From Heliomarina baculiformis (lineage in GTDB: Bacteria; Pseudomonadota; Alphaproteobacteria; Rhodobacterales; Rhodobacteraceae), in the NCBI RefSeq assembly GCF_019966545.1, contig NZ_JAIMIC010000003.1, positions 62,001 to 126,000 of the forward strand: 64,000 bases of DNA, in the 5' to 3' direction. A model generated the notes under the pieces. The model saw nothing but the letters and a program-made list of their open reading frames with translations, had not been told where the DNA came from and searched no databases. The position numbers and the translations under genes were made by a program. Positions 33,377 through 41,372 of the stretch are shown here, one piece after another (position 1 is the stretch's first letter; each line of letters starts with the position of its first letter).

Positions 33377-34090
33377 TTGCAGAATTTTGCAGAAGAACTC
33401 CGCCATGCGATGGTGCTGATCCTGTCAGGCGACAGGGATTTGTGGGAAATTGTCCTGCTTTCCCTGCGGGTCTCGGTCATTGCGGTTCTGATCGCGGCAC
33501 TTCTGGGGATGCCGCTTGGCGCGGCATTGGCGGTCGGGCGTTTTCCGGGGCGGCGCGGCGTCATCATTCTTGTGAATGCGCTGATGGGCTTGCCCCCCGT
33601 AGTCGTCGGGTTGCTGGTCTACCTGTGCCTCTCGCGCTCGGGGCCGCTTGGGGTGCTGCAACTGCTCTATACGCCCAGTGCGATGATCATCGCGCAGGTG
33701 GTTCTGGTGACACCGATCATTACGGCGCTGACCCGGCAGACGGTCGAGACGCTGAACGCGGAATATGCCGAACAGCTCCGTTCACTGGGGGTATCGCGGC
33801 TGGCCTCTGTGCCGACCCTGCTCTGGGACGGGCGACTGTCGCTCTTGACGGCGCTTCTGGCCGGGTTCGGACGGGCGATTGCCGAGGTCGGAGCGGTGAT
33901 CATGGTGGGCGGCAATATCAACCATGTGACGCGCGTGATGACGACGACGATCGCGCTCGAAACTTCCAAGGGCAATCTCGCGCTGGCGCTGGCGCTTGGT
34001 GTGATCCTGATCGCGCTGGCGGTCAGCATGACGGCCTGTGTGAGTTTGCTGATCCAGCGCAGCGACGTTGAGGGGCTTCATCATGCGTGA
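33377..34090 (+). CDS. tupB: Tungstate ABC transporter permease
   Basis: The likely start is TTG (reading MQNFAEELRHAMVLILSGDR), which keeps the family's usual N-terminal helix and gives 237 residues. An ATG at 33410 is the alternative. Five to six helices and the EAA-type loop (NAEYAEQLRSLGVSRLASVP) are visible. The segment GRAIAEVGAVIMVGGNINHV is highly typical of tungstate/molybdate-like TupB permeases. It overlaps tupC by eight bases. Confidence 0.9.
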   Translation: MQNFAEELRHAMVLILSGDRDLWEIVLLSLRVSVIAVLIAALLGMPLGAALAVGRFPGRRGVIILVNALMGLPPVVVGLLVYLCLSRSGPLGVLQLLYTPSAMIIAQVVLVTPIITALTRQTVETLNAEYAEQLRSLGVSRLASVPTLLWDGRLSLLTALLAGFGRAIAEVGAVIMVGGNINHVTRVMTTTIALETSKGNLALALALGVILIALAVSMTACVSLLIQRSDVEGLHHA

Positions 34091-34817
34091 CTTTGCCGAG
34101 CAGCTGCATCCCGAAATCGAGGTTTCCGGTCTGCGGATCGAACGGGATGGCAAACGGCTGCTGGATATCGACCGGCTTGTGCTGAACGGGCCGGGGCCTT
34201 TGATGATCCTTGGGCCGAACGGGGCGGGCAAAAGCCTGCTGCTGCGCTGTCTGCACGGGCTGATCCAGCCCGATCGCGGGGTGTTCCGGCAGGACGGGCG
34301 TGAGATGGGTCCCGCCGACCGGCAGCATCAGGCGATGGTGTTCCAACGTCCCGTGCTTCTGCGCCGCTCGGTGGCGGCGAACCTGAATTTTGTTCTGCGG
34401 CGGCAGGGGTTTGATCGGCATCTGCGGGGCCCGCGCGTCGCCGAGCTCTTGGCCGAAGGCGGGCTGGACGGCAAGGCGCGGCAACCGGCCCGGTCCCTGT
34501 CAGGCGGCGAGGCGCAGCGGCTGGCGATCCTTCGGGCGCTGGCTACCGAACCCGAGTTGCTTTTTCTGGACGAGCCGACCAGCGCGCTTGATCCGCAGGC
34601 CACGCAGGCCATCGAAGCGCTGGTCGCGGCGGCGGCGCGGCGCGGGGTGCGCATTATCATGGTGACCCATGACATCGGGCAGGCTCGGCGGCTGGGTCAG
34701 GATATCCTGCTGATGCAGGGGGGGAAGGTGGCCGAACAAGCCGAGGCCACCGCATTTTTCACCAATCCGGAAAGTCAGGCGGCGCGACGCTTCCTGTCGG
34801 GCGGGCTGGTGATCTGA
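34083..34817 (+). CDS. tupC: Tungstate ABC transporter ATP-binding protein
   Basis: The ATG at 34083 overlaps the end of tupB and gives 244 residues, with GAGGGG upstream. Walker A is GPNGAGKSLLLRCLHG, the signature is LSGGEAQRLAILRALATEPE, and Walker B is LLFLDEPTSALDPQ. It energises tungstate uptake with TupB and the binding protein TupA. Gene order permease-ATPase-binding protein differs from the usual tupABC order. Confidence 0.93.
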   Translation: MRDFAEQLHPEIEVSGLRIERDGKRLLDIDRLVLNGPGPLMILGPNGAGKSLLLRCLHGLIQPDRGVFRQDGREMGPADRQHQAMVFQRPVLLRRSVAANLNFVLRRQGFDRHLRGPRVAELLAEGGLDGKARQPARSLSGGEAQRLAILRALATEPELLFLDEPTSALDPQATQAIEALVAAAARRGVRIIMVTHDIGQARRLGQDILLMQGGKVAEQAEATAFFTNPESQAARRFLSGGLVI

Positions 34818-34847
34818 AATTTGACTAAAGGGAAGTGGAGTAAGACG

Positions 34848-35684
34848 ATGACTGTAGACATGAACCGCGGCCTTTGGCTGGCGGGTGCGCTGGCGGCTGG
34901 ATTGCAGATGGGCATTGCCGGGGGCGCTTGGGCCGCGGATGAGTTCATCGTGGTGCAGTCGACCACCTCGACCGCGAATTCGGGCCTGCTCGACGCGATC
35001 CTGCCGGAATTCACCGAAGGTTCGGGCGTCGAGGTGCGGGTTGTCGCTGTTGGCACCGGTCAGGCGATCAAGAACGCGATCAATGGTGACGGCGATGTGC
35101 TGCTGGTTCATGCAAAACCGGCCGAGGAAAAATTCGTCGCCGATGGCTGGGGCGTACAGCGGTTTGACGTGATGTATAACGATTTCGTGCTGGTCGGCCC
35201 GGAGGAAGATCCGGCGGGCATCAAGGGGGGATCCGACATTGTCGCGGCCCTGCAGGACGTGGCCGAAGCGGGCGCGGTCTTTGCCTCGCGCGGGGATGAC
35301 AGCGGGACCCACAAGGCCGAGCTGCGTCACTGGCAGGCGGCGGACGTGGATGTGGCTGCCGTCTCGGGCGGTTGGTATCGCGAAACCGGCAGCGGCATGG
35401 GCGCAACCCTGAATGCTGCGCAGGGTATGGGCGCCTATGTGCTGACCGACCGTGCGACCTGGATCTCCTTTGGCAACAAGGAAGGAATGGAGATAATGGT
35501 CGAAGGCGATGAACGGCTGTTCAACCAGTATGGCGTGATCCTTGTGAACCCCGAGAAGCATCCGAGCGTTAAGTCCGATGCCGGGCAGGCGTTTATCGAC
35601 TGGCTGATCGGTGAGGAAGGTCAGGCCGCGATTGCCGGGTATCAGGTCGACGGGCAGCGGTTGTTTTTCCCGAACGCCGATTAA
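34848..35684 (+). CDS. tupA: Tungstate-binding periplasmic protein
   Basis: The ATG at 34848, with GTGGAG seven bases upstream, gives 278 residues with a signal peptide (MNRGLWLAGALAAGLQMGIA, cleavage near AWA-ADE). The sequence VVQSTTSTANSGLLDAILPE carries the TTSTxxSGLL motif that distinguishes TupA from molybdate-binding ModA. Further conserved parts are DVLLVHAKPAEEKFVADGWG, FASRGDDSGTHKAEL and GMGATLNAAQGMGAYVLTDR. It binds tungstate with very high selectivity in known cases, which fits the formate dehydrogenase genes on the other strand. Confidence 0.94.
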   Translation: MTVDMNRGLWLAGALAAGLQMGIAGGAWAADEFIVVQSTTSTANSGLLDAILPEFTEGSGVEVRVVAVGTGQAIKNAINGDGDVLLVHAKPAEEKFVADGWGVQRFDVMYNDFVLVGPEEDPAGIKGGSDIVAALQDVAEAGAVFASRGDDSGTHKAELRHWQAADVDVAAVSGGWYRETGSGMGATLNAAQGMGAYVLTDRATWISFGNKEGMEIMVEGDERLFNQYGVILVNPEKHPSVKSDAGQAFIDWLIGEEGQAAIAGYQVDGQRLFFPNAD

Positions 35685-35692
35685 AGTGAATG

Positions 35693-35726
35693 CCCTGCCG
35701 GGCATGCCTCCGGCGGGGATATTTTT
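35693..35726 (+). terminator. Intrinsic terminator of tupBCA
   Basis: CCCTGCCGG (35693-35701) and CCGGCGGGG (35710-35718) form a 9-bp stem with one T-G pair and a GCATGCCT loop, followed by ATATTTTTT. The right arm is part of copy 4 of the dispersed repeat. Confidence 0.75.
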
Positions 35727-35745
35727 TGACCCAAAGAAGCAGGGG
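35706..35745 (+). repeat. Dispersed intergenic repeat, copy 4
   Basis: GCCTCCGGCGGGGATATTTT, then TTGACCCAAAGAAGCAGGGG. It lies 21 bp behind the tupA stop and in the same orientation. Its first part forms the right arm of the terminator described there. Confidence 0.9.
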
Positions 35746-35789
35746 CGTGGTTATGGGGCCGCGCCCTTGCGTTATCTGGGTGAGGGCGG

Positions 35790-36662
35790 TCAGGCACGGG
35801 CACCATTGTGGTGTACCGTTCCGAGGCCTGCAAGGTTGTAGCCGCCGAGTTCGCTGGCTCGGTCTGCACAGGCAGGGCTGGCGAGGAAGGCCATCAGTTT
35901 CTGAAGCGGCGGTTCGAACCATGCGCGACGCCAGAGAGCGAGGTCGAAGCGTTCTTCGGTGAGTGGTGTGAAACCGAGGCCATAGAGCCCTGAGAGAGCG
36001 CCGAGGCCAAAGCCCGCCTCGGCCTTGCCGTCGTGCAGCGCGATGGCGAGTTCTTCTTCGGTGCGGGCGCGGGTATCGAGCGGCGCGATGTCGGCGGAGG
36101 TGAGACCCGCCTCTGTGAGACGGGTGTCGAATTCGCGCTGGGAGGCGGCATTGTCCTGCCGCAGCACGACGCGGCGGCCTTTCAGATCGGCGAAACTCTC
36201 GATGCCGGTGACACCGGGGGCGAGCAGAAGGCCGCGCTGACGCCGGGCGATTTCGACCAACACGAGCGGTGCTTCGCCGAGCTTTGCCCTGAGTGCGCCG
36301 CGGTTCCAGTCATCGCCTTCGCGGATATGCAGCCCGGCGGCCTGTGCCTCGCGCCTGGCAAGCCTTTCGATACCGTCGAAAGAGCCGTCGTAGTAGCTGG
36401 CAAGGCCGGACCCGCTTTCGCGCAGCGCCCAGTCGAGCAGGGGGTCGTGGCTGCCGGCGAGGATCGGGGGCAGGGGCTGGTCGGCCGTTTCGGGACCGCT
36501 GCGCGAGGCGGAGAGCCATGCGGTGATCTCGGCCTGTGGGAAGAGCAGTTTGCCGACGGCGCGGACGCAGGGCACCTCGCCGTTGGCGGCGAGGTCATAG
36601 ACCTTGCGCTCGCCGATGCGCAGCAGGTCGGCCAGTTCGCGGGTGGTCAGGTAGTCGGGCAA
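35790..36662 (-). CDS. Helix-turn-helix regulator fused to a periplasmic-binding-type domain
   Basis: The start appears to be a TTG, two bases behind the preceding gene's stop. The 290-residue protein has an excisionase/MerR-like helix-turn-helix (residues 1-50, TTRELADLLRIGERKVYDLA, then ANGEVPCVRAVGKLLFPQAE) and a type-2 substrate-binding-protein domain (residues 70-280, GSHDPLLDWALRESGSGLAS, then YYDGSFDGIERLARREAQAA). Such one-component proteins sense molybdate- or tungstate-like anions in other bacteria. It lies between tupA and formate dehydrogenase genes, so control of one or both by tungstate is the best guess. Confidence 0.87.
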   Translation of the reverse strand: MPDYLTTRELADLLRIGERKVYDLAANGEVPCVRAVGKLLFPQAEITAWLSASRSGPETADQPLPPILAGSHDPLLDWALRESGSGLASYYDGSFDGIERLARREAQAAGLHIREGDDWNRGALRAKLGEAPLVLVEIARRQRGLLLAPGVTGIESFADLKGRRVVLRQDNAASQREFDTRLTEAGLTSADIAPLDTRARTEEELAIALHDGKAEAGFGLGALSGLYGLGFTPLTEERFDLALWRRAWFEPPLQKLMAFLASPACADRASELGGYNLAGLGTVHHNGARA

Positions 36663-36664
36663 AC

Positions 36665-36790
36665 CTAGTCGAGCCGCACGTCGGGGCTGCTGGTGGCCTG
36701 GGCCGAGCTGAAGCCGATTTCGTGCAGCCCGTACCAGGCGGCTACGGAGATCACGGCGATGGCGGCAAAGGCGAGAATCGCGGCTTTCAT
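36665..36790 (-). CDS. 41-residue single-helix membrane peptide of the formate dehydrogenase unit
   Basis: This frame starts with an ATG preceded by AGAGGGA. It encodes MKAAILAFAAIAVISVAAWY followed by GLHEIGFSSAQATSSPDVRL and D. The first 20 residues form one membrane helix; the tail is short and polar. It is tightly packed between the cytochrome c fusion (21 bp upstream) and the regulator (2 bp downstream), so it is probably translated. It may be a small subunit or assembly peptide of the formate dehydrogenase membrane part. Confidence 0.65.
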   Translation of the reverse strand: MKAAILAFAAIAVISVAAWYGLHEIGFSSAQATSSPDVRLD

Positions 36791-36811
36791 TCTGTCAGGT
36801 TCCCTCTGGTG

Positions 36812-38086
36812 TTACGGGGTGGTGGCGCGGCGCAGGTAATCGATCAGGTCGGCCCGGTCGTCAGGGTCGGCGATCCGCTGCATCGGCATTTTCGAGCCGG
36901 GAATGTAATGATCTGGGCCGAGATCGAACAGGGCGTCTATGCTCTTGTCATTCCAGACGATATCCGATCCGTCAAGCCTCTCGGAATAGCTGTAGCCGGC
37001 GACCGTTCCGGCCCGGCGTCCGAAAAGCGCGTGCAGCGTCGGGCCGGCGCGGCGGTTGCCGCCGGTGGTCAGGGTGTGGCAGATCGAGCATTTCCGGGCG
37101 AACTGGCGCTCGCCGTTTTCCATCTCTTCCGGGGCGCGCTGAAAGCTGTGTTCGGTGGCGGCGATAGGGGAACCTTCGCCAGCCTGGGGAACCGGCCAGC
37201 CGTAGAACGTGCTGTCGAGGCCGCCCGCGTACAGCCATGTGCCATCGGCTGAGAAGGCAAGCGTCCAGACCGGGCCTTTGCTGGCGGCGCGCCTATCGCT
37301 TTCGATCTGCCATTGACCGGTGTCGACCACGGTGATGAACCCCATGCCATCGCCAATGGCGAGCCGGGTGCCATCAGGACTTTGGGCAAGGGCGAGGATC
37401 GGGCGGCGTTCCAGCGTGAAATCGGCGATTTCCTCGCCGGTGCTCGAGTCGACAACCTTGGTCGATCCGTCTACCGTGCCATAGGCCAGCCAGCCAGCCT
37501 CTTCGTTCAGCGCCAGCCTGTTGATACCAAACCCGTGCTGGAGGAGCTGCCGGCTCTCGCTTTTATCGCCAATGTTCCAAGCCCGGATCGTCCCATCGCT
37601 TGCGGCCGAATACAGTATCGCGCCATCGGCACTGGCGGCCAGCGCGTTGACTCCGCCGCCATTTCCGGTGAGGCGGGTCGGGGCGGCACCATCCAGCGGC
37701 CAGAGCCCGATGGATCCGTCCCAGCTTGCCGAGGCGATCAGACCGGGGAGGGCGGCGATGGCGGTGATCTTGCCCTCGTGGCGGCCGATGACCTCGCCCG
37801 TGGGCCAGCGGCGCAGGGTGAAATCGTCGCCGCCGGACCAGAGCGTGTCATGGGCATACAGCACCGTGTTCACGGCGGCTTCGTGTCCGTCGAGCCAGAT
37901 AGGCGTCGCATCTTCCCAAAGACCGACCGCGTTATCGAAGCTTGCGGTGGCAAGGCGGCCATCGGGCAGGGCTTCGATGGCCATGACCGGCCCGCCATGG
38001 CCGGACAGCACCTCTACCTCCTGTGAGTGAGCGCCCAGCGGAGCAAGACATAAAGCAAGTGACAGGCGCATGGCGCAAAGGGCCAT
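36812..38086 (-). CDS. WD40-repeat protein fused to a c-type cytochrome
   Basis: With the ATG at 38086 the protein has 424 residues and a signal peptide (MRLSLALCLAPLGAHS-QEV inside the first 22 residues). Residues ~25-320 hold about seven WD40-like blades (SGHGGPVMAIEALPDGRLAT, DGSIGLWPLDG, DGTIRAWNIGD). The C-terminal ~100 residues carry one heme site CSICH with methionine ligand candidates in GSKMPMQRI. It is periplasmic and sits next to the formate dehydrogenase gamma subunit, so it may take electrons from the dehydrogenase. An ATG at 38071 is an alternative start. Confidence 0.88.
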   Translation of the reverse strand: MALCAMRLSLALCLAPLGAHSQEVEVLSGHGGPVMAIEALPDGRLATASFDNAVGLWEDATPIWLDGHEAAVNTVLYAHDTLWSGGDDFTLRRWPTGEVIGRHEGKITAIAALPGLIASASWDGSIGLWPLDGAAPTRLTGNGGGVNALAASADGAILYSAASDGTIRAWNIGDKSESRQLLQHGFGINRLALNEEAGWLAYGTVDGSTKVVDSSTGEEIADFTLERRPILALAQSPDGTRLAIGDGMGFITVVDTGQWQIESDRRAASKGPVWTLAFSADGTWLYAGGLDSTFYGWPVPQAGEGSPIAATEHSFQRAPEEMENGERQFARKCSICHTLTTGGNRRAGPTLHALFGRRAGTVAGYSYSERLDGSDIVWNDKSIDALFDLGPDHYIPGSKMPMQRIADPDDRADLIDYLRRATTP

Positions 38087-38087
38087 G

Positions 38088-39302
38088 TTACTCGGCCGGG
38101 GTTGCGACACCTTTTCCGGCCTCGCGGGATTTGACCTCATCGACCCAGAGACTGTGGTGCTCGCGCGCCCATTGTTCCTCGACGCGGCCGGTGCCCATCG
38201 CGTCGAACGCCCCCTCCATGCCCAGCGTGCCAAGGTAGATATGGGCAAAGATGATGGCGATGAAGACGAAGGCGACAATCGAATGCCAAAGCTGCGAATA
38301 TTGCATCTCTTCATGCGGGGCCATCTGGTCGGGCAGCGGGCCAAGACCGACAAGCTGCGGCAGCCCCCAGTCGTTCAGATGCGCAAAGGTCGACGCGAAC
38401 ATGGGCAGTTGGAAGGGAAACAGCAGCGACAGGCCCGAGGCGCTTATCGACACGCCCAGCACGATGCAGGCCCAGAAGATAAGTTTTTGACCTGCATTGA
38501 ATTTCTTGGCGGGCGGGTGCGTGTGCTTGGAAAACAACCCGCCGCCCTGCGCCAGCCATTTCAGATCGGTTTTGTCGGGCAGGTTGTGCCAGATCCAGTT
38601 TATCGTGACGATCACAAGCCCCAGCATGAACGCCCAGGCGACGTTGTTGTGCACCCATTTCGAGGCAATCGCGAGGGTCGAAAACGCCTGATGGCCAAAG
38701 GCGGGGATCAGCACCATCCGTCCAAAGAGCGAGATCAGCCCGGTCAGCGCCAGCAGCAGGAAGGAGCCGGCGAAAAGCCAGTGGCCGAAACGTTCGAATG
38801 CCGTGAACCGCAGCAGTTTGCGTCCGGTTTTCCGGCCCTCGATACGGATGCGGCCCCGGATCAGGTAGAACAGTGCCAGAACGACAAGCGTACCGCCAAG
38901 CAGCCAAGCGCCATAAGTCGCCAGCGGACCACGGCGGAATTCCAGCCACCACATGCCGCCGTCCTGTATCAGCACGTTCGAGGCGGGACCGTTGTTCGAA
39001 ACAGTCACATCCGCACTGCCATAGCGAATTGCGCGGTACATCTCGGAATCCGATGCGCCGCCAAGCGTTCCAAGCTGGTTGGCGATCCCCGCCGCGTTAT
39101 CCGGGCTGCCGGTTGCGTCGCGACGGAAACTGTCATCGACTTCCTGGCCACGCTGACGGGCGAGGATATCCTCGAGCGTCTGGGCGCCGCCGGTCGCGCT
39201 GCGGTCAACGGGGGGAGCGGTGGTCTCCTGCGCCTGCGAGATCATCGGCCAGGGTGCCAGCACCAATGCCAGGACCACAAGAAAACAGCGCAGATAGGAC
39301 AT
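38088..39302 (-). CDS. fdhC: Formate dehydrogenase gamma subunit (cytochrome b)
   Basis: This 404-residue protein has a signal peptide (MSYLRCFLVVLALVLAPWPM), a periplasmic N-terminal region and four or more membrane helices from about residue 130. Heme-ligand histidines appear in ERFGHWLFAGSFLLLALTGL and in FGHQAFSTLAIASKWVHNNV, with a further helix near HSIVAFVFIAIIFAHIYLG. It would anchor the dehydrogenase and pass electrons to quinone or to the cytochrome c fusion that follows immediately. GGGGAGG precedes the ATG. It is separated from the alpha/beta genes by an RTX gene and a terminator. Confidence 0.92.
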   Translation of the reverse strand: MSYLRCFLVVLALVLAPWPMISQAQETTAPPVDRSATGGAQTLEDILARQRGQEVDDSFRRDATGSPDNAAGIANQLGTLGGASDSEMYRAIRYGSADVTVSNNGPASNVLIQDGGMWWLEFRRGPLATYGAWLLGGTLVVLALFYLIRGRIRIEGRKTGRKLLRFTAFERFGHWLFAGSFLLLALTGLISLFGRMVLIPAFGHQAFSTLAIASKWVHNNVAWAFMLGLVIVTINWIWHNLPDKTDLKWLAQGGGLFSKHTHPPAKKFNAGQKLIFWACIVLGVSISASGLSLLFPFQLPMFASTFAHLNDWGLPQLVGLGPLPDQMAPHEEMQYSQLWHSIVAFVFIAIIFAHIYLGTLGMEGAFDAMGTGRVEEQWAREHHSLWVDEVKSREAGKGVATPAE

Positions 39303-39580
39303 TGGAACCTCCCCGAAATCAATTGCCTCAAACCTAGCTGTTTCCAGTGGATTTGCAAAGAAAATGCGGATGAAAGTCAGGTTTACCCCGAGAGATAGAG
39401 TGTGGCTTTCAACCTGGAAATCTAAAATTTTACAATCATTTGTTAAAGAAGGTTAATCTCTTGATGGAAGGTTTGCTCAACCGGGCCAGTCCAGTTTTCC
39501 GGGAGAACCACCTACGCCCTTTCCCTATTTCGATTGCGAGGGGGCCCGAGCCGGTCAGGAAACCGGCCCCGGGCCGGCTA

Positions 39581-40558
39581 TCAATAGTAATAATCGTAGC
39601 GCACCGTATCCACGGCGCTCTGCACGTCGGCCAGCATGGCGTCAAGGATGGTGACCATATTGTTGTTGTAGGTGATCACGACATCATTGCCGTTCTGGGT
39701 GAATTCCAGCTCCATGTTGCGGCGAAATTCGGTGAAAAGAAGCGTATCGCCCTCTTCGAAATCTATGATCGTGTGAGACATCGTAAGGTCGTCTTCGGCG
39801 AATTTCTTGAAGACGAAGCTGTCATTGCCACTGCCGCCGGTCAGGGTATTGGTGGTATTGCCCGAAATCAGGGTGTCGCGTCCTGCGCCCCCATCCATGA
39901 TGTTGTCGCCATGCCCGCCGACGATCCGGTCGCGCCCGTCACCGCCGAACATGTGGTCGCCCCCGCCGCCGCCATAGAGATTGTCATGCCCGGCATTTCC
40001 GAACATCCGGTCGCTTCCCCTGCCGCCATAGAGATAGTCGCCGCCATCGCCGCCGCGTATCCGGTCATTGTTGTCACCCCCGTAGAGGTTATCGCGGCCT
40101 CCCATCCCGAACAGCTTGTCACGACCGTCAAAACCCTGAAAGAAATCGGAATCTCCGGTGCCGTTGTACTGATCGTTGCCGTTGAATAGTTCGGATTCGA
40201 AACCCGACCCTCCAAGCAACAATGCCCAGATCATCCCCGCATCACCGTCGATGTCGGTGATCTCCATCAGGGTTTCGCCCTCGTAGCTTGCCGTGATCGA
40301 CTCCATGCTGCCCGAAACCGTGCCCAGATCGCCGTAGCTGAAGGTGCCGGTGATCGTCACATCGACAAGCGTGACCTGCGGGGAGTAGGGCGGATAAAGA
40401 TCATAATAATAGTAATCGTCCACAACGGCCATGACGCTGGTTATCGTGGTCGCGTTGGCACTGATTGCCGCGTCTATATCCAGGTATTCCAATAAGAAAC
40501 CTGCCTCGTAGTATGGGAACAGGTCGTCATCAAACGGAAAGAAAGTGATTGTGGCCAT
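39581..40558 (-). CDS. RTX-type calcium-binding protein
   Basis: The 325-residue protein has no N-terminal signal peptide. Residues ~125-240 hold nonapeptide repeats of the GGxGxDxLx type (for example GGDGGDYLYGGRGSDRMFGN and GGAGRDTLISGNTTNT), which bind Ca2+ and are normally exported by a type I system. The N-terminal 120 residues and the C-terminal end (acidic, ending VDTVRYDYYY) are unique. Tyr-rich patches (DDYYYYDLYPPYS) are unusual. It lies between the formate dehydrogenase beta and gamma genes but is probably transcribed on its own. No secretion genes are nearby. Confidence 0.9.
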   Translation of the reverse strand: MATITFFPFDDDLFPYYEAGFLLEYLDIDAAISANATTITSVMAVVDDYYYYDLYPPYSPQVTLVDVTITGTFSYGDLGTVSGSMESITASYEGETLMEITDIDGDAGMIWALLLGGSGFESELFNGNDQYNGTGDSDFFQGFDGRDKLFGMGGRDNLYGGDNNDRIRGGDGGDYLYGGRGSDRMFGNAGHDNLYGGGGGDHMFGGDGRDRIVGGHGDNIMDGGAGRDTLISGNTTNTLTGGSGNDSFVFKKFAEDDLTMSHTIIDFEEGDTLLFTEFRRNMELEFTQNGNDVVITYNNNMVTILDAMLADVQSAVDTVRYDYYY

Positions 40559-40712
40559 CGCGCTGTCCTCTGTCTGAATGGAAAGGTAAAATGCCGGAAA
40601 TTCTGAATGGACCTAATTTACTCTACCGGCGGGCTTTCCGACAACTTGGCATTTAAACGCCGAGGACCGAGGCCTGCGTTTTATCGAAATTTTCAGAGGT
40701 AGATCAGACAAA

Positions 40713-40739
40713 AAAGCCCCGGTGCAGGACCGGGGCTTT
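40713..40739 (-). terminator. Intrinsic terminator behind fdhAB
   Basis: On the minus strand the stem AAAGCCCCGG / CCGGGGCTTT (10 bp, loop TCCTGCA) is followed by TTTTTGTC. It sits 27 bp behind the beta-subunit stop and before the RTX gene, so it should end transcripts from the alpha/beta genes. Confidence 0.85.
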
Positions 40740-40765
40740 GACGTTTTGATAAGGGTTAGAAGGGC

Positions 40766-41359
40766 TTAGTTGCCCTTTTGATCATAGGCTGTGCCCCAGC
40801 CCCAGGCGCCCGAACCAAAGCCGCGCGCCACGACGCGTTCGCGGTAGATTGCCGATACCGTATCGCCATCGCCTGCGAGCAATGCCTTGGTCGAACACAT
40901 CTCGGCGCAGATCGGCAATTTGCCCTCGGCAATCCGGTTGCGACCGTATTTGGCGAATTCGGCGGCCGAGTTGTTTTCCTCTGGGCCACCGGCGCAGAAG
41001 GTGCATTTGTCCATCTTGCCGCGCGATCCGAAATTGCCCGCCTGCGGGTATTGCGGCGCGCCAAAGGGGCAGGCGTAAAAGCAGTAACCGCAGCCGATGC
41101 AGAGATCCTTGGAGTGCAGGACGATGCCTTCCTCGTTCTGGTAGAAACAGTCCACCGGGCAGACCGCCATGCAGGGCGCGTCCGAGCAATGCATGCAGGC
41201 AACCGAGATCGAGCGTTCGCCCGGATCGCCGTCATTGATCGTCACCACCCGGCGGCGGTTGATGCCCCAGGGTACTTCGTGCTCGTTCTTACATGCGGTG
41301 ACGCAGGCATTGCACTCGATGCAGCGTTCGGCATCGCAGAGAAATTTTGCTCTAGCCAT
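40766..41359 (-). CDS. fdhB: Formate dehydrogenase beta subunit (4Fe-4S ferredoxin)
   Basis: The 197-residue protein carries four cysteine clusters of ferredoxin type (CIECNACVTACKNE, CMHCSDAPCMAVCPVDC, CIGCGYCFYACPFGAPQ and CTFCAGGPEE with later CAEMC). The fourth site is a separated set. It carries electrons from the alpha subunit to the gamma subunit. The gene lies 13 bp behind the alpha gene and is translated with it. Length matches the short Fdh3B subgroup. Confidence 0.95.
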   Translation of the reverse strand: MARAKFLCDAERCIECNACVTACKNEHEVPWGINRRRVVTINDGDPGERSISVACMHCSDAPCMAVCPVDCFYQNEEGIVLHSKDLCIGCGYCFYACPFGAPQYPQAGNFGSRGKMDKCTFCAGGPEENNSAAEFAKYGRNRIAEGKLPICAEMCSTKALLAGDGDTVSAIYRERVVARGFGSGAWGWGTAYDQKGN

Positions 41360-41372
41360 ATCGTTCTCCTCC

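Noticed and set aside
39541-39585. GC-rich hairpin behind the RTX gene as terminator
   Set aside because: The stem is strong but imperfect, and no T-run follows on the minus strand.
39900-40140. GGxGxD-coding repeats considered as a CRISPR array or tandem DNA repeat
   Set aside because: The periodicity is 27 bp with no conserved spacers and is fully explained by RTX nonapeptides.
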